A stretch of 64,000 nt of DNA from CATQHQ01 sp965243805 (GTDB lineage: Bacteria > Gemmatimonadota > Gemmatimonadetes > Longimicrobiales > Gaopeijiaceae). Numbering within the stretch: position 1 is the first letter of the stretch; each line of letters opens with the position of its first letter. Under the pieces are notes generated by a model that was not told the DNA's origin, did not search any database, and was given only the letters and a program-made list of their open reading frames with translations. Positions 33,314 to 41,818 of the stretch are shown piece after piece. Made by a program: the position numbers and the translations under genes. Where the stretch lies: NCBI GenBank assembly GCA_965243805.1, contig OZ251577.1, positions 1,054,001-1,118,000 on the forward strand, written 5' to 3'.

Positions 33314-36087
33314 CGGGCTCGGAGCCCGTTGAGGACTGCCTGGGTCGCGTCTCCGAGTGCGCGAGCGGCCATCCAGTGCCGTCGCGCCGCCGGCTTGACG
33401 ACCACGATCTCGTTGCGGCCATAGCACTGCACTTCGGAATGCCCAACGGCGGATTCGGTCAGGGGTGGACTCAAGTCGCCTCCGATCCGGGCGAGGAGCT
33501 TCCGCAGGTTATCGCAGGGGACCACATCGACGACCGGAGGGGCATGTCCCGCCTCCAGAACAAACCGGACTGCTCGCAGGGGCTCGCGGACCGGCAGGTC
33601 GTAGACCTGTGCGCGCAGGCGATTGCGCTTCGTGGACTGAAGCCAAGCATCGATCTCCGACGCGAAGACGCGGGCATACTCCATTACCTCTTCGCCGGAC
33701 TGGGCCGGGGCAACGGACGCCTCCTTGCCTTCTCGCCACTGCCATCCAGCACGAGTCAAGCCGTCGCGGACAACGATGCGGTGGTCCGCAGACAGGTCGT
33801 ACAGGTCGAGCACGGCTTCGTCGAGAAGCTGCCAGTCCTCCTTTTGGACGGCTTCCCCACATCGCTTTTGCACCAGCGCAACGATCCGCTGGCCAGCGTC
33901 CGACTGCAGGGCCGCGCCGACATCCGGCACGCGGAGTCGCCCGACGTCGTCACGCTTCACCCGACGACGCCAGAGTCCAAAGTCCGCCGCTGTCATCAGG
34001 AAGAACCATGACGCCAGCGATGATCCGAGTATTCCGGCGAGCAGGCAGGCCGCGTCCCGGTCGTTCCTGTGGAAACAGGTGCCGAAGAAGGACTGCGTAA
34101 ACAAGGTGTTCTTGTCGCCAACAGCGGCGGCTACGCGTCCCGCGTACTGACCCGTGACGGATTCCTTGACGATAAGCAGGACCTGCGCGTCTTGGCCTTT
34201 ACCCGGCGTCAGTCCAGCAGACAGCTTGGCGCCGAAGCGACCGAGAGCCTCGTGCAGCGTCTGATGCTCGTCGAAGAGACGATCCAACAAGTCAGCGTCT
34301 GGATGGCCGCCCAGGAACGTTGCTTTTAGGAACTCGGGCCTACGTCGCCAGTAGTCGAGAGGCAGAGTGGTGCAGTCGCTAGGTGCGACCTGGAAGGTGT
34401 GGGTCCTCGCTCCGTTGGACGACCACGGAACCTGGAACGCCGGGATCAACTTCGCTTGACCGCCTGACTGCCTTTGCCGAGCGAACAACACGATCCCGGG
34501 CATCGAAGCCTTGGGAAAGAGCCAGTTGGTCAAGTTGGACAGACTGACTAGCGTGACCGGGAACAGCTCGGGGATCAGTCGTTGCAATGCGTGCCGGCTG
34601 GTCGGGCTTCGACCGAAGAACTGGGTTGCGCCCAAGACCAGTCCGAACCGGGCACCAGGGGATGCGTACTCTGTGGCCAAGTGAACGAAATCCAGGCTGA
34701 CCCCCCGTGAGCCGCGGATGTCGGTTCGCGCTCGGCGCGCCTGCAACGTCGGTGGCGGCGTGCGGGAGTAGCTCCACGGCGGGTTGCCGACAATCACGTC
34801 GAACTTGCGGCTCTCTGTGCCCTGGGCCAGTGCGGACGGTTCCACCCACATGTCGCCCTCAAACAGCGTGCGCCCGATCAGCGGCTCAAACTTGAGGTTG
34901 TCGGGCCGTTCCGGGTTCGGATCAAGCTCCAACGCCGTCAGATAGAGGCTGAAGGCCGCGATCTGCACGGCGTCCGGGCTGATGTCCATTCCGAACACCT
35001 GCTCGTACAGCGTCTTGCGGATCATCTCTCGAGTGGGTGGCCCTTCTCCGGCCCGCTTGTCGACCAACCTGCGCAAGGCCTCCACCAAGAACACGCCGGA
35101 GCCGCACGTCAGGTCCAATATGGTCTCGTGGCCGTCGCACTCGCGCAGGACCTCTTCCAAGACCATAGAAACGAGCGACAGGCGGGTGTAGTGCACGTCG
35201 GTCGATCGCGAGTCGGGCTGAACGAACTGCTCGTAGATGGAGCTGATGAGTTCGACGGGAATGATGTCGAACTGGTAGGGGAACAGCGTCCGCTGGCCCT
35301 TGGAGTCCACGGCGTCGAGAAAGTCGGCCACGCGGCGAAGGTGGCGAGTGCCGGGTACACCCCCGTTGCCAGGGAACATGTCTCCGTTGAAGGTGGCACG
35401 CAGCCAGTCGAACAGGTGCTCCGACTTGGTCCGTTGGCGCAGAACGTCCGACAGAGCAGTGCGGCCGCACGTGTCTTCGAGGAAGTCTGCCGTGACGATT
35501 CGCCGGTCGACCAAGTACTGCGCGAAGATCGAACGACCGATCAAGCTCCGGGCGTCGGATCGGTCCATTCCAGCACCAGCCAAGTCGCGCGCCAGCCGGG
35601 CGAGATCGCGAAGCAGGTGGCGGTCCACGCCAGTGTTTCGGTTGAGCTTCTTGCCCATGGTGTCCTGCCAGAAGCGGCCCGTCTCCATGGCTAGGCGGCC
35701 CGCGGCCAGTTCAAGCTTCCGCAGCTGCCTTCGGCTCTGCTTGAACGTCCCGATCCAATGCGCCTTTGCGTCGCCCGTTGGCTCCGGTCGGGCGAACCCG
35801 TTGTATACGTCCACTTCCTTCGGGGAGACCACCCACAGCATGGGCGCGACGCCTTCGTTCCACACTTCCTGACGCCATCTCTCCACCGCACGCGGGGACG
35901 GAGTGGTCGGCTCGTACTTGAAGTAGACCTTGAGCGACGACTGGCCGCGCCATGCGGCGTTGGGCTGGAAGGTGCGAGAACGCCGAGCGGCACGGGCGTC
36001 ACGCTCCAGGGACACACCGGGCGCCGGGCCGCTGGAACTCAAGTATCCGGTGGCCTCCAGCACATCGTGGAGCGGCTGGGGGGTCAC
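33310..36087 (-). CDS. N6-adenine DNA methyltransferase (Eco57I/type IIG-like), copy B, 925 aa
   Basis: Homologue of copy A along the whole length: VTPQPLHDVLEATGYL at the start, ILDLTCGSGVFLVEAL (motif I), VGNPPWSYSR (motif IV), and VVVKPAARRHWM near the end in both. The GTG at 36087 is chosen because it aligns with copy A and because an 18-codon leader ORF ends exactly over it (GTGA). The dispersed element d lies 15-39 bases upstream. Since its own nuclease partner is truncated, copy B may be a solitary protective methylase or may borrow the nuclease of copy A. Confidence 0.88.
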   Translation of the reverse strand: MTPQPLHDVLEATGYLSSSGPAPGVSLERDARAARRSRTFQPNAAWRGQSSLKVYFKYEPTTPSPRAVERWRQEVWNEGVAPMLWVVSPKEVDVYNGFARPEPTGDAKAHWIGTFKQSRRQLRKLELAAGRLAMETGRFWQDTMGKKLNRNTGVDRHLLRDLARLARDLAGAGMDRSDARSLIGRSIFAQYLVDRRIVTADFLEDTCGRTALSDVLRQRTKSEHLFDWLRATFNGDMFPGNGGVPGTRHLRRVADFLDAVDSKGQRTLFPYQFDIIPVELISSIYEQFVQPDSRSTDVHYTRLSLVSMVLEEVLRECDGHETILDLTCGSGVFLVEALRRLVDKRAGEGPPTREMIRKTLYEQVFGMDISPDAVQIAAFSLYLTALELDPNPERPDNLKFEPLIGRTLFEGDMWVEPSALAQGTESRKFDVIVGNPPWSYSRTPPPTLQARRARTDIRGSRGVSLDFVHLATEYASPGARFGLVLGATQFFGRSPTSRHALQRLIPELFPVTLVSLSNLTNWLFPKASMPGIVLFARQRQSGGQAKLIPAFQVPWSSNGARTHTFQVAPSDCTTLPLDYWRRRPEFLKATFLGGHPDADLLDRLFDEHQTLHEALGRFGAKLSAGLTPGKGQDAQVLLIVKESVTGQYAGRVAAAVGDKNTLFTQSFFGTCFHRNDRDAACLLAGILGSSLASWFFLMTAADFGLWRRRVKRDDVGRLRVPDVGAALQSDAGQRIVALVQKRCGEAVQKEDWQLLDEAVLDLYDLSADHRIVVRDGLTRAGWQWREGKEASVAPAQSGEEVMEYARVFASEIDAWLQSTKRNRLRAQVYDLPVREPLRAVRFVLEAGHAPPVVDVVPCDNLRKLLARIGGDLSPPLTESAVGHSEVQCYGRNEIVVVKPAARRHWMAARALGDATQAVLNGLRAR

Positions 36088-36140
36088 GGCTCTCGTCCCC
36101 TTGACAAATTGTACCCACAATTTGTCCGAGAATCTGTCAC
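36084..36140 (-). CDS. Leader ORF opened by the dispersed element, 18 aa
   Basis: GTG at 36140 opens VTDSRTNCGYNLSRGREP, and its TGA overlaps the GTG of methylase B. The first twelve residues match the leaders read from copies b and c. The inverted repeat of the element lies inside this frame, so ribosome movement through the leader could control whether the hairpin hides the methylase start. Confidence 0.4.
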   Translation of the reverse strand: MTDSRTNCGYNLSRGREP

Positions 36141-36151
36141 GGCCCTGCGTA
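36101..36151 (-). repeat. Dispersed island element, copy d (perfect palindrome)
   Basis: A perfect 10-bp inverted repeat with a four-base loop, GACAAATTGT-ACCC-ACAATTTGTC (36103-36126), followed by CGAGAATCTGTCACGG. Read on the minus strand the loop-side arm contains TACAAT (TACTAT in copies b and c), which could be a -10 box. It is the least degenerate of the four copies. Confidence 0.9.
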
Positions 36152-36199
36152 ACCGACCGTTCACGGTCGTAAGACCGCCTTGCCGGCACACGTGGTTGG

Positions 36200-37876
36200 T
36201 CATCGCGGCTCGTACTCGACGATCGTGGCCCTGACGAGGACTTCGGGGATGCGAACCGCGAAGACCGTCCCGACGGCGTCGGTCAGCTGCAGTTCCTCGT
36301 CTGGCGCAAAGTGCACCGGCTGTTCCACGCCTTGGTTGACCGTGGCACCGGAGACGTAGAGGCTGGTTCTATCGTGGTCGTCGCGGACGGGGTTGAGCCT
36401 TGCTCGCAGTCCGGGGAGTTCGCCAGCGCCCTCGGCGAAGATCACGGAACCGCCGCCGTGAAGCTCCCGGAGCTCGATCTCGATGGAGAGGTCGTCCCGC
36501 ATCGGCACCCACGCCGGCACGACCTGCGCTGCGAAGCCGGGGGCGGCCGCAAAGAGGGTCATGGGCAGGTGGGTCGAGTGCAGGCTGGCGGTCGCGGCGC
36601 CCTCGACGTTGGCTGCGGCACGCCGGTACGTGCCGTCGGGGAAGATCAAGAGGATGTCGGCGTCGGCGACGGGTCGTCCGGCACAGCGGACGGTCAGGGC
36701 AACGTGGCCGGGGGTCCATCCAAGAGGCGCGGCGGGGACCGTGAGGAGCAGATCGGTGTTGCCGACCAGTTGGTAGAACGGGGGCTTGGCGCCGAGCGAT
36801 TCGGTCTCCCGACGGATGATGCCTACGCCGTCGCCGCGCTTCTCCATGAAGTACTGCCGGTCGCCGGAGCCTCGAACATCCGTACAGTCCATGCGCGCTA
36901 GCGCGGACGCCAGTGCCTCGTTCCGCGTGGCCTGCTGGCTGTCCATGATGTCGATTCTGAGGCCGTTGGCCAGGGCACCAGGCGACTGAACTTCCACCCG
37001 GTCGTCGAACACGGACACCCGAGTTCGACGTTCGGCAAGCGAGTAGTCGCGGTGCGCCACCGCGTTGACCACGGCCTCGAAGACGGCTCGGTCGCTGTAC
37101 TGAGGGAGATCGACCCGGCCAGGTTCCTTGCGAGCCGCCACCCGCATGTTGCGGAGCACGAAGGCGACCGTCGCGCTGATCTGCCGGTCGAGCGGGCCGC
37201 ATATCTCCTCTGCGTCGATCTGCATAGAGGCGCGGTCCGATCCTCGATAGCAGGTCGCAGTCACGCACGCATTGGTCAGGCGCTCCTCGGGTGCTCGGAC
37301 GCACAGCAGCAGACCCGCGACGGTCGCCCTGGGCGTTCCCTGCTCGTCGCGCGCAATCAGCCCCATCTTCTCAAGGGCGACCACCGGGTCTCTCATGCCG
37401 TGCACGCTCACGAGGCGCTTCCACAGAGCCTCGTCCAAGCTGCCGAAGCCGGTCTCGGGGACCGCGGTCTTGTCCGCCGCCAGCGGCGGTTCAATGCTTC
37501 CGGGTCGCCGCCTGCCTTTCAGCCGCGCTGGCGGGAGCTTAGTGAGCCATTGGTTCCGTAGATCGACCTCCACCCCCACGGACTCCAGCACGGTGGCCCC
37601 AAGGAGCGGCTCCACTTCGGCGTCAGCGAACACAACCAGCCCAGCCGAGAGTTCGCCCATCAGTTCGATTCGCGCTGTGGCAATGTCCATCGGCACTTCG
37701 GCACCGTTCGCCAGCTCGTAGATCCTCGTGCGTTCGGGGACTATCCCGATGGCACTGAGGATCGACCGGGGCACAACCGAGTCGATAGTGCTGCCATCCA
37801 CCAAGAACGGCCCAGTCCAGCTCCGCGATCGGTCGGCCGGGTTGCTGATCGTGGTCGCAACAGAAACTGCTTCCAT
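36200..37876 (-). CDS. Retropepsin-like domain fused to HATPase_c_4 (RecG-C-like) protein, 558 aa
   Basis: Residues 1-120 are a clear paralogue of the 146-aa aspartic-protease-like protein encoded just upstream (37939-38379): both share SW(T)-PFLVD, SVVPR, VPMD, EPLLG and LKG segments. At the active-site position this copy reads FLVDGSTID where the neighbour reads FLVDTGATD, so the catalytic Asp-Thr-Gly is Asp-Gly-Ser and proteolysis is doubtful. Residues 150-370 are the ATPase part: FEAVVNAVAHRDYS (266-279), DRVEVQSPG, then GSGDRQYF. The last 200 residues are beta-rich. AGGAGAG precedes the ATG. A likely role is ATP-dependent regulation with a peptide-binding, non-cleaving pepsin domain. I do not know a described protein of this architecture. 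Confidence 0.82.
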   Translation of the reverse strand: MEAVSVATTISNPADRSRSWTGPFLVDGSTIDSVVPRSILSAIGIVPERTRIYELANGAEVPMDIATARIELMGELSAGLVVFADAEVEPLLGATVLESVGVEVDLRNQWLTKLPPARLKGRRRPGSIEPPLAADKTAVPETGFGSLDEALWKRLVSVHGMRDPVVALEKMGLIARDEQGTPRATVAGLLLCVRAPEERLTNACVTATCYRGSDRASMQIDAEEICGPLDRQISATVAFVLRNMRVAARKEPGRVDLPQYSDRAVFEAVVNAVAHRDYSLAERRTRVSVFDDRVEVQSPGALANGLRIDIMDSQQATRNEALASALARMDCTDVRGSGDRQYFMEKRGDGVGIIRRETESLGAKPPFYQLVGNTDLLLTVPAAPLGWTPGHVALTVRCAGRPVADADILLIFPDGTYRRAAANVEGAATASLHSTHLPMTLFAAAPGFAAQVVPAWVPMRDDLSIEIELRELHGGGSVIFAEGAGELPGLRARLNPVRDDHDRTSLYVSGATVNQGVEQPVHFAPDEELQLTDAVGTVFAVRIPEVLVRATIVEYEPR

Positions 37877-37938
37877 GTCTCGCTCTCCTGTGACGTGACT
37901 GGTAGGCGCGACTGTCCCGGCATCGTCACGCGTTTCCG

Positions 37939-38379
37939 CTACGTCGGCGCACGGTATGCGTCGAGCCGATCTAGCTTCTCTGCGGTCTTGTCGCTCGGCT
38001 TCCGAGTCCTCCGCCCTGCCTTCAGCCGCACCGCCGGCAGCTTCTTCAGCTGCTGGTTCCCGGGGTCTACGACGACGCCCATGGACTCCAGCGCGGTGAC
38101 GCCGAGGAGCGGCTCCGCCTCGGTGTCGCCGAAGACGATCGTTCCCCCGATGCGCTTGCCCAAGAACTCGATCTGGGCGACTCCGACATCCATAGGAACG
38201 CGTGTTCCGTCGGCGAGTTCGTACACCATCCGCTCCACGGGCTCCAATCCGATCTCCTCCAGGCGCGTCCGGGGAACCACCGAGTCGGTCGCTCCCGTGT
38301 CCACCAGGAACGGCGCGGTCCAGCTGCGGGCTCTCTCGCCGGGGTTTCGGATGGTGACGTCCACATGAATCGCTCCCAT
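37939..38379 (-). CDS. Clan AA (retropepsin-like) aspartic protease, 146 aa
   Basis: Single-domain retropepsin-like protein: catalytic motif PFLVDTGATDSVVP with Asp27, then a hydrophobic-hydrophobic-Gly motif VEPLLG-type segment (EAEPLLGVTALE) about 65 residues later, as in bacterial clan AA proteases, which act as homodimers. The C-terminal 30 residues are Lys/Arg-rich (RLKAGRRTRKPSDKTAEKL) and could bind nucleic acid. No signal peptide, so cytoplasmic. It sits 62 bp upstream of its fusion paralogue on the same strand. A heterodimer of the two, with one catalytic aspartate each, is conceivable. Confidence 0.82.
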   Translation of the reverse strand: MGAIHVDVTIRNPGERARSWTAPFLVDTGATDSVVPRTRLEEIGLEPVERMVYELADGTRVPMDVGVAQIEFLGKRIGGTIVFGDTEAEPLLGVTALESMGVVVDPGNQQLKKLPAVRLKAGRRTRKPSDKTAEKLDRLDAYRAPT

Positions 38380-38434
38380 CGCCTTCTTCCCCCTCTTCGT
38401 GCAGCGGTGATTGCGAGGCGGCCGGCGCGGGAAG

Positions 38435-41400
38435 CTACCCGTCGCTCTCCGCCGCCTCCAAGATAGCCCCGACCGAGATCGGGTACCGGGTGCTGGTCAC
38501 CCGGCCGGCAACGAAGATACCGAACGGATCCCGAACCCGCAACAGTCGGGGCGAGGGCGTCGCGCAGTCGAGCACGACGTACAGCCAGTACTCGTTGCCC
38601 AGTTGGCACGCCTGCCTCCACTCGTTCTCCTCCAACTGGACGCCGCCGCTTCCTGCCCGGCCCTTGACCTCGATGTGACGAAGTTCCCCGTCCGGGCGGG
38701 CCGACACCAAGTCGAACCCCGGCCAGTCCGTGAAGCCGGCGGCGCGGGCGAGCTTGGGCTTCGACACGTCGCGAACGACCCCGCCGTGCTGGTGCTCCCA
38801 CGCCACGGCCACGCCCACGGCGCACTCCTCCACGGGGGCGTTCCAGCGCTCCGAGTCGTCGGTGCCGTACTCGCCGGCGGGCACCACCAGCGCGTGGGCC
38901 AAGAAGCGGACGCCGCCGGAGACGATCCGCTCGGGGGCAGCGTCGAGTCCTTCCAGCGCACGCTGGCGTTCGCCGACCAGGGTCCGCTGTTCGTCCTTCA
39001 CTTGGTCCAGGGCGTTGGCATCTTCGCCCGTGGCGGCCAGCTGTCGGCGACGGCGTGCCACCTCCGCGCTCCGCAACCCGAACCCAACCTCCATCTGCTG
39101 GCGGCGTTCCGGCAGCTCGGCCTGCTCCGCCTTCCGACGGTCATCCACAATCCGGGCCAGGACCCGAAACTCGGCGTAGTCGGCGGCTTCGTCGCGCATC
39201 GACAGGGCGTGGCCGGCGAGCGGCACGGCACCGGGCGGCACCTCTGGGGCGGCGCCCAGCAAGAGAAGCCGTTCGACCAACTCCTCGGTTGGGCCGTCGC
39301 TGCCATCGCCCTCGTTGCCGTCGTGGCGAACGGACAGCAGACGGCGCTCCAGCACCCGCCGGGCCGCCACGCCATCCTCCGCCCGCTCCTCCGGCTCTTC
39401 CTGCACCACGGTGGCCACCCCCAAGTGCAGCGTGTAGGGCGCGTCGGCGCGACCGTCGGCGAAGACGGCGCCCCGCAGCGCGTCGCGGCCGAACGTCTCC
39501 CGCACATGCGCCGCCAGGGCGTCGAACACGGGCTCGCCTGGGTGCAACCAGACGGCCGGAGCTCCGTCGCCCCCTGCCCCTGCTCGCACTCGGACAGCCT
39601 TCGGGCGCCATACGCACAGCCGCTCTCGCGCCGCCTCCGGGTAGCTCTCCAACGCCGGCAAGACCGCGTCCAAGGCACCGGCGCGGCCAGTGCTCGCCGC
39701 CAACCCGAAGAACCCGTCCAAGTCGCCGCGCACCTCCAGCCCCAGCAGCCCCACCGCCCGCCCCACGAAGCTGCGCACCTGCCCGGGCAATAGCTGCAAG
39801 TAGCGTTCCCGCTCCATCTCGCCGCGAATCCCTTCCAGGCTGCCCGCCAAGTCGTCGGCCACGCCGTACGTCCGACGCTCCCGGTCGCCCAACGCCCGCA
39901 CCCGCTCCCCCGTCAGGGCGCTCTCTATTCGTTCGGCCGCCTTCTCCGCCCCACCGCGCTCGTCCGCCAGCGACTCCAGCATGTACTCCCGCAACGACCG
40001 GTTGTTGAAGAGCCGGCCCACCACGTCGAACACCTTGTCCGAGTTCAGCTCCCGGCGGATTGCGTCCAACTTCTCCAGCAGCACCTTGTGGACGTGGCCC
40101 TCGTGGGTTCCGCCGGCCACCAAGTTCACGATCTGCACGTCGTGCTCCTGGCGGTACCGGTGGATGCGGCCCATGCGCTGCTCGAGCCGGGCCGGGTTCC
40201 ACGGGATGTCGTAGTTGGCCATCAAGCGGCAGAACTGAAGGTTGATCCCTTCGCCCGCCGCGTCGGTGGCGACCATGAACCGCGCGCCGCCGAGGTCGCG
40301 GAAGCGCTCCACCTGCTGCTCGCGCTCCTGCCACGCCATGCCCCCGTGGATCTGGGCCGTCTCGCCGACGTAGCCGAGTGCCTCCAGCCGACCTACCAGG
40401 TACTCCACAGTGTCCCGGTGCTCGCTGAAGATCAGCCACTTGTCGCCGGAGTAGCGAGGGTCCTCCAGCACTTCGCGCAACTTCTCGAACTTGGATTCGC
40501 GTCCCGACGCCAACAGATCGGCGGCCCGGTCCCGAAGGCCGGCCAAGACCCGCCTCTCCTCTTGCAGCTCCTCGACGGCGACCACGGCCACAGCGCCCAG
40601 AATGCTGTCCTCGTAGTCCTCGTTGCGCTCGTGGTCGCCCGCGTCGTCCTCGTCGGCGCCGTGGGCGTCGAAGTGATCTTGCTTGTGTTGGCGAGCGATC
40701 TGCCTTTGCGCCCGCTCCAGCTCTTCGGTGGATGCGCGCCCGGACCGGACGTCGTCAGCAATCCGTTCCAGCTTCTCGATCCGCCGCTCGAACGACTTCA
40801 ACAGCGCGTAGGTGGAGCTGGCTAGCCGACGCTGGAAGACGCTCATCGCCAGGCGAAGCGCAGGACGGTTCTGGAGTGCCCGGTTGTACGTGCGGCGCAG
40901 GTAGACGGTGGTATCGTCGTACAGGGCCTGCTCGCCGTCGGGACCGGGAGTCAGGTCGTAGCTGAAGGTGTCGCAGGCCCGTCGGGGATACAGGGGCTGG
41001 CCCTGCAGATCGACCATCTCCTCCTTGGTGCGGCGGACAAAGCAATGGCTCCGGGCGTCGGCGGAGAGGCGACGGAGCGCCTCTGGCGTCGAGAAGGCGC
41101 GGTGGTCGAGGAGCCGCCAGAGGTGATGGTAGGGCGAGTCCTTGCCCATGTGCGGCGTCGCCGTCAGGAGCAGCAGGTGCCGGGCGGACCAACCCAATCC
41201 GGCGAAACGCTGCGCTGGACGCCCGCAGCCGGCCAGTGCCTCCGCCAGCTCGTAGCGTCGAGTCTTGTCCACCCGGTGCTCGTCTGCGCTGGCGGACAGC
41301 TTGTGCGCCTCGTCGAAGACCACAAGGTCGTACGCGGCCCCCGCGCCCGCCTCTCGAAGCGCCCCGAACGCGCGTTCCCCCGCCAGCGTGTCCAGCGAGA

Positions 41401-41818
41401 CGATCGCCAGGTCGGTCCAGGCGTTCACTGCACGACGCAGCTCCGCCCCCGACACGATGCTGAACTCCAGGCGGAAGAGGTCGCGAAGCTCGCGCTGCCA
41501 GTTGCCCACAAGGCCCGCGGGCGGCACCACCAGAACGCGCCGGAGCCGGCTGCGCGACAGCATCTCGCGCACGTACAGCCCAGTCATGATCGTCTTTCCG
41601 GCGCCGGCGTCGTCGGCCAGAAGGAAGCGAAGCGGGTCCTGGGGCAACATCCGCTCGTAGACGGCCACGCGCTGGTGCGGCAACGGATCGATCCGTGCAG
41701 TCTCGCTTGCGAACACCGGATTGAACTGGTGCCCGAATGCCAGCCGCCACGCTGCCGCAACGAGCGACACCGCCTCCGGGTTGCCAGCAAAGTCCAGAGG
41801 CGGTGCGCTCGGCGTCAC
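38435..41818 (-). CDS. SNF2/HepA-family helicase with DUF3883-like C-terminus, 1127 aa
   Basis: DEAD/H ATPase of the SNF2 superfamily: Walker A LLADDAGAGKTIMTG (69-76), DEAH box VVFDEAHKL (169-172), and motif VI EQRMGRIHRYRQEHD in the second RecA domain. The C-terminal 100 residues (LRHIEVKGRAG, ENEWRQACQLGNEYWLYVV) match the DUF3883 / Mrr-like fold often placed at the end of defence helicases. The GTG start at 41818 overlaps the AlbA_2 gene stop (GTGA). Helicases of this type accompany DUF499 and DUF1156 proteins in defence islands, so this is probably the DNA-translocating component of the same system, displaced by inserted modules. Confidence 0.9.
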   Translation of the reverse strand: MTPSAPPLDFAGNPEAVSLVAAAWRLAFGHQFNPVFASETARIDPLPHQRVAVYERMLPQDPLRFLLADDAGAGKTIMTGLYVREMLSRSRLRRVLVVPPAGLVGNWQRELRDLFRLEFSIVSGAELRRAVNAWTDLAIVSLDTLAGERAFGALREAGAGAAYDLVVFDEAHKLSASADEHRVDKTRRYELAEALAGCGRPAQRFAGLGWSARHLLLLTATPHMGKDSPYHHLWRLLDHRAFSTPEALRRLSADARSHCFVRRTKEEMVDLQGQPLYPRRACDTFSYDLTPGPDGEQALYDDTTVYLRRTYNRALQNRPALRLAMSVFQRRLASSTYALLKSFERRIEKLERIADDVRSGRASTEELERAQRQIARQHKQDHFDAHGADEDDAGDHERNEDYEDSILGAVAVVAVEELQEERRVLAGLRDRAADLLASGRESKFEKLREVLEDPRYSGDKWLIFSEHRDTVEYLVGRLEALGYVGETAQIHGGMAWQEREQQVERFRDLGGARFMVATDAAGEGINLQFCRLMANYDIPWNPARLEQRMGRIHRYRQEHDVQIVNLVAGGTHEGHVHKVLLEKLDAIRRELNSDKVFDVVGRLFNNRSLREYMLESLADERGGAEKAAERIESALTGERVRALGDRERRTYGVADDLAGSLEGIRGEMERERYLQLLPGQVRSFVGRAVGLLGLEVRGDLDGFFGLAASTGRAGALDAVLPALESYPEAARERLCVWRPKAVRVRAGAGGDGAPAVWLHPGEPVFDALAAHVRETFGRDALRGAVFADGRADAPYTLHLGVATVVQEEPEERAEDGVAARRVLERRLLSVRHDGNEGDGSDGPTEELVERLLLLGAAPEVPPGAVPLAGHALSMRDEAADYAEFRVLARIVDDRRKAEQAELPERRQQMEVGFGLRSAEVARRRRQLAATGEDANALDQVKDEQRTLVGERQRALEGLDAAPERIVSGGVRFLAHALVVPAGEYGTDDSERWNAPVEECAVGVAVAWEHQHGGVVRDVSKPKLARAAGFTDWPGFDLVSARPDGELRHIEVKGRAGSGGVQLEENEWRQACQLGNEYWLYVVLDCATPSPRLLRVRDPFGIFVAGRVTSTRYPISVGAILEAAESDG

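Noticed and set aside
38435..41818. Assignment of the helicase to DISARM or BREX
   Set aside because: The DUF1998 gene of DISARM and the PglZ, BrxC and PglX set of BREX were not found; the partners present (DUF499, DUF1156) point to a different system.
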